In this document: piece after piece, positions 55,253-64,000 of the stretch | How the letters are laid out: each line of letters starts with the position of its first letter | Numbering within the stretch: the first letter of the stretch is position 1 | DNA from: Puccinia triticina | Taxonomy: Eukaryota; Basidiomycota; Pucciniomycetes; Pucciniales; Pucciniaceae | Direction of reading: 5' to 3' | DNA length: 64,000 nucleotides | Assembly: GCF_026914185.1 (NCBI RefSeq) | Contig: NC_070558.1 | Span: 620,001-684,000, forward strand | Position numbers and translations under genes: made by a program | Notes under the pieces: generated by a model | Told to the model about the DNA's origin: nothing | What the model saw: only the letters and a program-made list of their open reading frames with translations | The model's database searches: none

Positions 55253-58200
55253 CCAAGCATTCTTTGAAAAAACCGGCCTACACACAATCCAAGTGCTCCG
55301 AACTGACAACGTTGGCAAATACTTATCACACAAATTCACTTCTTATCTCACTACTTCCGGTATCAAGCATGATCCAGGTCCCCCGCATTCTCCTCAACTA
55401 AACGGCGTAGCTGAACAGACAAACCGCACCATCCACAACTTTGTGTGATCCTCGCTACTAACCGCCCACCTCCCCAAATCCTTCTGGGTGGATGCCCTCC
55501 GCCACTCCATTTTTGCTTACAATTCCTTTCCCTGCCACACCCCGGCAGGATTCAAAACTCCCAACTCCATCCTCAATATTCCTCCTGTAAACTTATCCAT
55601 AATTTGCCCGTTTGGGTGTCTCACCTGGTACAAAGTCCCAGAACCTGACCGCAACAAACTCAACCCTAAAGCTTGTTCCTCCATTCTTCTCTCATACCTC
55701 ACGGACGGGAAAGGATACTGCTTGTGGGACTTGGACAAGCGATTGGTTATCAAATCAAGCAAAGTCGTCTTTGCCAAACAAGTCTTCCCGTATGGCTCTA
55801 AACTGTCCTCTTCTCCAAAAGAGGTGTCTGTCAAAGTCTTGTGGCCAATCATGGCACATCCCCCTCCCATTCCCTCCTTTCCCCCTTCCTCTCCTTCCAC
55901 TCCAATCAAAGAGGATGAAACCAAGTCCCCATCACTGCCCCCCTTGTTGGTGGATGAACTTTCTTTTATCTCTCTCCCTGATATTCCCCCCCTTCCCAAT
56001 TCCCCTCCTCTACCTACCAGTCCTCCACGGCGTACATCATCTCGTCAGTGTAAGCCTCCAGATTGTCTTGGACAATGGACTAAATCCGTCAACGTTGAGG
56101 CTGATCTCAACACTCCTAAAACTTGGCAACAGGTCCTGAAATCACCCAACAAAGCGTGCTGGCTAAAAGCAGCCAAAGATGAATTTGCCTCGCTCCTTGG
56201 TATGCACACGTGGAGGTTGGTCCCTCATCCTGCAAAACAGAAAATAATTAAGTATAAACACCAGGGGAGATATGTTCCCACTCCCCAGGGAGTGCCAGAG
56301 CTGAATTTGATGTGAGCCTGATGTGCATCAGTAACTCATTCCTAAATGAATTGAAGTGGATGCAGAAGTGATTCAAAAGTCAGTCAGAATTGATTTGGGA
56401 GTCAACACAATGTTGTGTAGAATTATTTTGTTTTCTAGGTACAACTAGAGGAAAAAAATACAATGAAATGATATTTCACCCAAGTCCAACTCATCAATTG
56501 CTCCTGTTTGATGATGTCGAAGGATAGGAAAGCAAAATTTCCATTCTTGAATGTAATTCCTGTAAAAAAAATGAGTTTCTTGTAATTCACATTATATGCC
56601 CTCATGTACAAAATTAAATTAAAAGTCAACTTGGTATTATAGGGTTGAGAATTTTGGAATGTGGTAATGTTGCAGTAAAATTAGTGAAACCCATTTTCTT
56701 GGAAATGCTGTAATTAATTTGAATTTGGCTAAACAAATGGTGATAAACTATTGTATTGGGGTGAAAGTCTGAGGTAAGTCAAGGTTGGATTGCAGTGCCA
56801 CCCCAGTTTGGCCACATATCCTGGCCTCTTCACAAAAATGATTGTGTGATTTTTTTGTTTTTTTTGTTTTTCAAAATCCACATGTGCACATGCAAGTGAA
56901 CTTTTTTGCACTTTGCTAATATTCACCCTAATGTACGCGCGTACATTGAGGTGGAAATATCACAGGATGGGCCTTTCACAGCCACATGAAAAGTAAAAAC
57001 TTCATGTTGAGACACCAATTGTCCCCCTGATGTACGCAAGTACATGAGGGGGACAATATGACATACTGCGCCTTTCACATCCCCATGAGAAGGACACACT
57101 GGTCATGGAGCCAATAAAGGCCTATATTTTGGATGAGTTCTGGATGAATTCCAGATGAGTTCTGGATTATGCCTTGGCAAGTTATGGTTTATTTCAGGAT
57201 GATTTCCAACTGATTTCAAGCTGACTTCCAGTCTTGTTCATACCTATTCAATATTTCTTTACCAAAGGCCTCCAGCACAGTTATGGAAAAAAGTTATGGT
57301 AAGGCACTCCCTGGGGAGTGGGAACATATCTCCCCTGGTGAAATGGGTGTTTAAAATTAAACAACACCCTGACCACACTATTCAAAAACTCAAAGCTTGT
57401 TGTCTAGTCGCCATGGGGTACTCCCAAATCCAAGGACTCAATTACAATTAATTTTTTTCTCCAACTCTCTGACTTGAAACACTACGGCTTATTCTCAGTC
57501 TACTAGGCAGCCGCAGTTGGAAGGGCCAATAAGTTGACTTCAAAACTGCCTTCTTAAATGGACACCTCAACAACCCCCTGTTCATGGAACAACCACCCGG
57601 ATTTGAGGATTCCCAGCATCCTGATTGGGTGTATGAGGTCAACCAATCACTATACAGCCCCAAACAGTCGCCCCGTCAATGGAACATTGAGCTGCACAAG
57701 GCACTTCTTGATCTTGGACTCACCAATTCCGCCTACAATCCAACACTCTACTTCAAAATTCAAGCGGGACAACTGGTTGGTGCTCTCACTACCCACGTCA
57801 ATGATCTGGCCATTGTGGGGTAACCTTCCTTTGTTGATACTCTTATCTCAGCTGTTGGGAGGCGGTTTGTCATTGGGGAAGATGAAGAACTAAACCATTT
57901 CTTGTCTATCAAAATCACCCGTAACAAACCAAACCATCACGTGTTTCTCAACCAATCACATTACAATGAAGAAATCTGTGATTGTTTCCTTGACAGTAAC
58001 TCCCATGCCGTTTCCACTCCCACAGATTCCCACTTCAAAAACCTAACCCACCAAGCTTCCTCCGATCCGTTGTCACCCGGCCCATATCCGCAAATCATTG
58101 GTTCACTGTTGTGGATATCCCAATGTACCCTCCCAGACATTTCTTTTGCGGTCAACCAATTTTCTCAATACCTCCGCCATCCCTCCCTATCACATTGTTA

Positions 58201-58738
58201 TGCAGCCGTGTGCATTCTCAACTACCTAGTAACAACTAAAAATCTGAAACTTTGCCTAGGCGGATCTCTTGACTGCTCTGGTTACTCTGATTCTGACTGG
58301 GCTGAAGACCACAATGATTGCTGGTCAACTTTGTCCTATACATATTGCATTGGTGATGGGTCAATATCGTGGAAGTCCAGAAAGCAAGCAACCGTCTCTC
58401 TCTCCAGCACCAAAGCTGAATATAAAGCCCTGTCCAACTCGTGAAAAGAAGGACTTTGGCTCCAACATGTTCTCACTGAACTCCATATTCGCCCTAGCAA
58501 GCCAATCCCAATTCACATTTACAATGAAGGAGCTGAAGCATTGGCAAGAAAACCCAAACATCATGCCCAAACAAAACACATTCATGCGCGATATCACTTC
58601 ATTTGTGAATGTGTCAAAGAAAAATCAATCTCCCTTCTCCATGTCTTGATGACCAACATGCTTGCCAATATGCTTACAAAGCCATTGATGCATGTTCTCC
58701 TGGAAAAACATCAACACATGTTTGGTGTCATCCCCTAA
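55253..58738 (+). pseudogene. Decayed copia pol (integrase, RT, RNase H) with insertion
   Basis: Integrase remnants come first (VLRTDNVGKY, then HSPQLNGVAEQTNRTIHNF followed by a stop). After a Pro/Ser-rich linker comes the RT start (PNKACWLKAAKDEFASLL), interrupted by a 1.08-kb element. RT then resumes (KWVFKIKQHPD, DFKTAFLNGHL, THVNDLAIVG in place of YVDD). RNase H follows (YSDSDWAED, VSLSSTKAEYKALS). Several stops (55446, about 57450, about 57535, 57822, 58442) and a lost first catalytic Asp of the YVDD box show it is dead. Confidence 0.85.
56259..57340. mobile_element. 1.08-kb CACTA-like non-autonomous DNA element
   Basis: The 38-bp inverted ends begin CACCAGGGGAGATATGTTCC and are almost perfect. 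The flanks AAA/AAA fit a 3-bp target duplication, because the copia frame reads YK...KWVF across it. CAC termini plus a 3-bp duplication point to EnSpm/CACTA. No transposase. Small palindromes (TGTACGCGCGTACA near 56932) lie inside. Confidence 0.8.
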
Positions 58739-58908
58739 TCCTCCGATCTCTTCAACCTCCTGGTCCTATTTCTGATTCACCTCATTTTTTCTCCTGTTAC
58801 TTTTTCTTCTCAAGATTCTATAGCCAGTTGGCTACTATGTTTTCTCTCTGACCATACCAGCAGGTATGTAGCAAGGGGGGGTATTGAGCTAGACCTCTTG
58901 CCCTCTCT

Positions 58909-59370
58909 CAACAGTGGGTCAGCTACGCTAACATAGCTGTTAGCGTAGCGTAGCGCAGCGCAAATGCGCTATTTTTTAGCGTAGCGTTAGCGCAATTGCG
59001 CGCATCTGCGCTAACGCTACGCGCAAAGGATGCAAAGCTATTTTAGCTTTTAGCGTAGCGTTAGCGCAGATGCGCGCAATTGCGCTAACGCCAAGCACGC
59101 AAGGCGCAAAAGAGCGCGCGCTATGCTGCGCTAAAGCGTTTTTCGCGGCAAAAAAGTGCCTTTTTTCCGCTAAAAGTGCCTTAGCGCAACATAGCGTAGC
59201 GTAGCGGCTGTAGCGCAGCGCTAACGCTAAACAAAAATTGGTATGCTGTTAGCGAAGCGTAGCGGTGCTAACAGCGCGCTAACGCTATTCAAAAAAAGGT
59301 TGGCGCTTTTTGCCGCTACGCTAAACATTAGGGCTAAAATAGCGTAGTTTAGCGTAGCGGCCCACTGTTG
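58909..59370. mobile_element. GC-rich foldback block built from TAGCGTAGCG-type words
   Basis: Inverted ends CAACAGTGGG(T/C)C. The body consists of AGCGTAGCG/GCGCTAACGC words in both directions. CCTCTCT flanks both sides (58902-58908, 59371-59377), a 7-bp direct repeat. Similar in style to the block at 51825-52296 but with different words. Confidence 0.65.
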
Positions 59371-59459
59371 CCTCTCTGCAGATGCTACATACCTGTTGCA
59401 CAAGTGTCACACATAGTGGACTATACCTGAGGAACTGCTGGTGACAGAATGGATTCCTC

Positions 59460-59603
59460 ATCCATTCTGCTCACTCTCTACTCGTCCCTCAGGTATATTC
59501 CCGTCTCTTTTCCTTTCTCATTCTCTCTGATCTTCTCTCTCATGTATTCCATTGACTAATGCAATTCATGATCCATTCTGCTCACTCTCCACTCGTCCCT
59601 CAG
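59460..59603 (+). repeat. Exon-like block repeated around an intron-like segment
   Basis: A 33-bp block ending CTCGTCCCTCAG occurs at 59460-59492 and 59571-59603 (one difference). The first copy is followed by GTATATTCCC..., pyrimidine-rich, with TGACTAATG; the second continues ACCCC. The order is block + intron start, then block joined to something else, like the 1.3-kb locus. Confidence 0.7.
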
Positions 59604-59880
59604 ACCCCTTGTCTTGCTCATCACTAGCCCCCGTCAGTCAGTCTCTTGCCACCGCCACCGCCCCAGTTCCACCCGCTTTGGCTGCCTTGAATCACCTGCT
59701 GACGTGCCACTGCTACCAGTCCACAAGTGTAGTCCGCTGCAGTCCAGCCCTGTCTTTCCGCTCCAGTCCAACTATCCAATCCAAAATCCGCAATCCGGGA
59801 TCAGTGCATTCCATCCGTGTGCTGTAAGACTCAAAAGTGGTTGTGAAACCCTTTTGCTGAATGGAGAAGGGGATGATGGA
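59604..59880. other. Repeat-flanking sequence, no gene supported
   Basis: A short frame (59552-59827) rich in Ser/Pro/Ala could be a gag remnant, but no motif is visible. Confidence 0.35.
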
Positions 59881-60788
59881 GGTGCAAACTCTGCCCTTCT
59901 ATACTATCAGATAACAAGACCCACCAAGCTAAGCTTGGCAAGTTTTAATCAAGTGATAGGTCTGGTCTAGTTCGAGATGAAGTTGTTTTACGGCAGGTAT
60001 GTGAGAGTTGAGAGTGAGTTCAGTAGTTATTTGCAAATATGAAGGTTGTGGTGAGGTATAGATGTGATGGTAAGTATAAAGGTGGTATGTGAATAACTGG
60101 GGAGTACTGAGCTGAGGGAAAAACGACTGGGGGGGAGAGATCTCCTTATATAGACAAATGTGAGGGATTTTAGCTACAATAGGGACCCTGGATGAGGGGC
60201 TTTAGCTGGTGGGCTGCGTACAAGGGGTGTCAGAAGATACTAAATACAGTCAAAAAGTGGGGTGAGAAATTAAAGATGAGGTCATACTATGCAAGGAGTG
60301 CATAAACAAAGCTGGGAAATGTCAAATAAAGGGGTACCTCATGCAAGGGGTGCATGAGTGGTGTCAGACTAATTCAAGGAGTGCAGAAATGGGGTCAGAA
60401 GACTGCATGCAGCTGCAAGGGGTGCATAAATGAAGCGGGGACATGTCAAATACAGAAGAAATGGGGTTGGTCCCCTGAATATGCAGTGGAGATAAGAGGG
60501 GTAGAAAAGAGTATGTGTTTGGCTGGGGCTGAGTATGTGTATACCTGGGAAAGGTGACTTGAGGGGTGTGACAGGTTGATGACTGGGGCTGGCCGTGTCC
60601 ATGAGGCTCCAAGAGGGTGTAACTTCCAATCCAGCAGGGCTCCAGTGACGCTTCCAGTGATGAATAGAGGTAAAATTTGCTGTAGAATCCATTTCTGAGG
60701 TCCATTTGGTGGTATCTTGAGGCCTAGGGTGAGTAAATATATGTATGAGAAAAAACTTTTGATTTTTCACTTTTCCGTCTACCACAGT
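59881..60788 (-). repeat. Interspersed repeat, copy B
   Basis: Uninterrupted reverse-complement copy of 53455-55252 (minus its solo LTR). The pair forms an inverted repeat about 5-7 kb apart. Confidence 0.8.
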
Positions 60789-61439
60789 GCGAATTTCTGT
60801 AAGCTTTCTTAGCATGCTTTCTGACATCATCCTCAGTGCTTATGTCACCGTAATTCACTCTGCGCTCAGCCTCTCTGTGCACTCTTTCCCAAGCTATCTC
60901 CAAGTGGACATTCTACCACGCCTGCCTACATAAATCACCACACTGGTAGGTCCAATGAGTCCTTGGACTGGCCTTCCCAAGCAGTTCTCGCACATGGTTG
61001 TCCAAAAATCTGTTGAACAAGCTTCACCAGTCACCAAGGTCCAACCCTTAACGCACCTTTGATGAACAGTGCAATATCAGTCATCACAGTGGGACCTCAA
61101 TGACCACTACAATATCATTCATTGAGGTGTGTACCTATGTCTGGTATCTTATTGGACATCAACGGCTTGTACCTTGATTACTGGTAATGTATCATACTGG
61201 TCATTGAGAAAATTTGATTAACGGTACCATCCAGTCATCAAGGTGTGTAGGTGTGTAAATACATACTTTGATTATTGGTTCTGTCTGTATAGGCCAGGCA
61301 CCGCTGAGTTGGATGGCCTGGACCATAGGGGGTCTATTTCCAAGGTTTGCACCACTGCAAGGTCCAATGGGATGCACTTCGCCAGCCTGGGCGGGTACCC
61401 GCAAATACCTGCCCCTTGAAACTCATCTCGGTGACCACA
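60789..61439. other. Intergenic/repeat flank, no gene seen
   Basis: Nothing recognised except CGGGTACCCGC near 61390, which recurs near 62005. Confidence 0.4.
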
Positions 61440-61965
61440 AGGCACTCCTTTTGGTTGAAGAGGGATGACCTTGGCGACCAGAAGGAAGCCGTTCTGGTTG
61501 CAATAAGACCTCTGCGACCAGGAGGTTTCCTTCTGGTCGCCGAGGTAACTTCAGCAATGAGGAGGTTGTCTTCTGGTCACCAAGGTAGCTTCAGCAACCA
61601 GGAGGTTAGCTTCTGGTACCTCAGCGACCAAGAGGTTGCCTTCTGGTTGTCAAGGTAGCCTCTGCAACCAGGAGGTTACCTGCTGGTTGCGCGCTGAGGT
61701 TATTTAACCTCTGAGACCAGGACCATTTCCTCTTGGTCGCCGAGGTTTTACAACCTTTGTGACCAAGATAGTATCCTCCTGGTCGCCGAGGTTTTGTAAC
61801 CTCTGTGACCGGGAGGATTTTTTCCTTCTGGTCGCCAAGATACAGCCCCAGTGACCGGAAGGAATCCCTCCTGGTCGATGAGGTTGTGTGTCCTTGGCGA
61901 CCAGGTGGGTTTTTCTGGCTGCCAAGGCTGTAAGACCTTGGCAACCAGAAGGGATCAGGCCTTCC
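61440..61965. repeat. Degenerate minisatellite, 45-60-bp palindromic units
   Basis: About ten head-to-tail units built around ACCAGGAGG...CTTCTGGTCGCCGAGG, each with internal inverted symmetry (GACCAG/CTGGTC). Open frames through it are repeat-derived. Confidence 0.75.
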
Positions 61966-62346
61966 GGTTGAAGCGGTGGGCGGGTGTGGGTTGAATTATC
62001 CGGGTACCCGCCCACTTTTTCCCGGAATCTCAGACATCTACACCTGCTGGCGGGCACCCGCAACGGGTTTGCCGGGGCCATCTCTAGAATCAGGCCTTTG
62101 AGTTCCAGAATCTGTGGTATGTAGTATATTCCTGATCTCCAATAACGGAGGAGTTCCAGGCCTGGTTAAAGGTCTCAGTCAGCTTGCTGGTTGGTAACAC
62201 CATGCTTCCTTCCAGTTCAGCTGTTAATTGACGTACCATGGAGGCATTTTGGGAATCCCTCACAGACACAACAGATACATTATTCACTCCCATTGTTGGT
62301 TGTGATCAAGTGGGGATACCCGTGCTTTTGGGTGACCATCTAAATA

Positions 62347-62800
62347 CAGCCATACCAAAAAAGCTTGGCTTCTTTGGAGAAATTTCCACTGGAAATTTCT
62401 TCTGGATTTGCCAACCTGTGTGTATCCAACAACAAGTTGGACAGTTGGATATGCATCCCTGCAGGCGCTGTTTCTTACAGGATGCTAACAGCCAAGCTGT
62501 TTGGTAGAGAAAAAAAAATGCTGGCTGCTTGGGGGAGCAGGACCATGACACCTGGGTACATTCATCTGAATGGGAGTCTGGGCTGAAAATTGGTCAAGGA
62601 TTCTGATTCTGGAATCAAAGTCAGGGAAAAAAAACAAGAATTCTTTGATTGAGCTTACCTGATTCTGATACAGACATCCTGCATATATCAACAAGGCAGG
62701 CATGAATATCTAAATTTCCAACCTTGTCACTTTATTACATACAAGGTTAGAAAATCCCATAGGAATTTCTCAAAGCATCCAAGCTTTTTTGGTATGGCTG
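62347..62800. mobile_element. 454-bp mariner-like MITE
   Basis: Inverted ends CAGCCATACCAAAAAAGCTTGG-like (22 bp, then GAGAAATT further in), flanked by TA on both sides. No transposase. Confidence 0.75.
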
Positions 62801-63142
62801 TATATAATTTTAGGCTGGGGATGAGAGGATGGACATTGGAGTGCCAGGAAACTGCAGCACTTGGCATCATGTTACATGGGGTGGTAAGGGGAAATTGGTG
62901 TTGGAGGGGCACAAAGGTTTAGCATGCACTGATCATCCGGTCAGACCGCGGTATATTACATATAAAATTATTTGGATGTTGATTGAAGCAGGACCCCGGC
63001 AAGCCATGTAGGAGTGTTGAAAAAACCTGTGGTTTGCTCAAAATTCATACCCTTGCTGGGCGCCAATAATATCCTCTTCAAGAGTAGGTTTAGGTTTCAA
63101 GTCAAAAATTTATACATTTTACAACAGTAACATTGCCACTGA
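62801..63142. other. No gene seen
   Basis: AT-rich spacer between the MITE and the G-rich tract. Confidence 0.4.
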
Positions 63143-63170
63143 GGGGGGAGGGGGGTGGGGGGTGGGGGGT
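63143..63170 (+). other. Strong G-quadruplex-forming tract
   Basis: Four runs of six G separated by single A or T bases. A plus-strand quadruplex with one-base loops would be very stable. Confidence 0.8.
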
Positions 63171-63519
63171 GCAAACCAGTGTATGATTGGCCAAGCCAAT
63201 GCACTGCAACAATTAAACACTCAGACCAGCATGTCCAAGCAGTTTTAAGACATGGCCATCCAACAACAGGTTGGAGTTGCCTGTCTGAGCAGATAGACCC
63301 GCCTGGTGACTGCTTGGACAAGCCTGTTTAACATCTTGTTGGATGGGCATGTGCAAGAACCTCTTGGACAGGCCAGTTGGAGGACTTTTTGTTGAGATAT
63401 TGGTTTCAGTTGTGTTTTCTCTTCTCTTTCTATGCTTTACACATTTCACCCAGGTTTCACAGATCATTTCACATGTATGTAGTATACCTGAGCTCAGCAG
63501 GCGTGGAAGGATTTCTCCC

Positions 63520-63702
63520 TCATCCTTCCACCACCATTGCCCACTCGACCCGCCTCGTGCCCGCTGGTCTCAGGTATAGTAGCTCTCTCTTTCTTTCTTG
63601 TTGTCCTTCTTTGTTCTTCTGCTTCTCTAGTCTGATGTGAAATGATTATCATCCTTCCACCACCATTGCCCACTCGACCCGCCTCGTGCCCGCTGGTCTC
63701 AG
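63520..63702 (+). repeat. 54-bp exon-like block repeated around an intron-like segment
   Basis: Identical 54-bp copies at 63520-63573 and 63649-63702, ending GGTCTCAG. The first is followed by GTATAGTAGC... (pyrimidine-rich), the second by CCTTTG. Same layout as 59460-59603 and 1258-1617. Upstream is TATACCTGAG and a stem GTGGAAGGAT...ATCCTTCCAC. Confidence 0.75.
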
Positions 63703-64000
63703 CCTTTGTTTAGCTTATCAGGTTATGAGCCCGCGCTAGGCTCCAGCTAAGAACAACGACGCACGTTAAATATTGTACCGTTGAGTGGCGATGTGGTGGC
63801 CATATGGGTACAGGGCCTCAAGATCAAGGCACACGGACCACACATCAAGATCAGCAAGACCCCACCAACAGCTTCCATACCTCCAAGGATTCCTTCCCTC
63901 CCTCTTTTCTTTCTTTCTCTTCTATTATTCCCCCTTCTCTTCCTCACCTGTGTTGGTTTTCTTTATTACTTTGGTTGTTTTCTTTTTCTTGTTGTCTTAG
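63703..64000. other. Window end, no gene resolved
   Basis: Pyrimidine-rich; may continue the previous repeat beyond the window. Confidence 0.35.

Noticed and set aside
61201..62081. Open frames of 66-125 codons in the minisatellite area
   Set aside because: Derived from the repeat units.

Overview
The window looks like nuclear DNA of a rust fungus (Pucciniales, most likely Puccinia or a close relative). Housekeeping genes are split by many short (55-110 bp) GT-AG introns. Large secreted proteins without recognisable domains sit between them. The rest is dense, nested transposon sequence, including a DUF6589 protein paired with a RecQ-like helicase. All coordinates and splice sites were read by eye and by reading-frame arithmetic; no search was run, so species and family names are inference.

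Layout. 0-2.6 kb is a DNA element with long inverted arms and a peculiar core in which exon-like blocks occur both unspliced and spliced. 3-7 kb holds two secreted proteins on the minus strand that share a WRxxxLDVxRML motif. 8.5-31 kb is the gene-rich part: mitochondrial processing peptidase beta (-), an 8-Cys CFEM-like GPI protein (+), a Whi5/Nrm1-like G1/S repressor (-), TMA17 (+), ribosomal L36 (-) and L25/uL23 (+) sharing one promoter, a UCH-type deubiquitinase (+), MOB4/phocein (+), an 832-aa secreted protein with a Myc-like NLS and an EAR-like LxLxLxL motif (-), and ribosomal L6 (+). 31.6-34.6 kb encodes a 1000-aa secreted protein built from three diverged copies of one module.

36.5-64 kb is mostly mobile DNA. 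A young Ty1/copia element (36560-42074; 142-bp LTRs with 3 differences; TGCCC target duplication; primer site matching the iMet tRNA anticodon arm) lies next to a 6.2-kb DNA transposon (42114-48304). That transposon has about 105-bp inverted termini, a perfect 9-bp target duplication, and two tail-to-tail genes: DUF6589 and a RecQ-like helicase. Both insertions lie just upstream of a CCT6 (TCP-1 zeta) copy that is itself broken. The copia gag, both transposon genes and CCT6 carry in-frame TGA codons explained by CGA to TGA change, five of six in a TCGA context. This suggests RIP-like, TpCpG-directed mutation. Beyond 50.8 kb are a 615-bp near-palindrome, two GC-rich foldback blocks, a decayed copia element interrupted by a solo LTR and a CACTA-like element, inverted copies of an unclassified repeat, a minisatellite, a mariner-like MITE and a G-quadruplex tract.

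The main candidate for an undescribed system is the DUF6589 + RecQ-like helicase transposon, because its borders and target duplication can be read directly. Next come the recurring unspliced/spliced exon chimeras and the NLS+EAR secreted protein.
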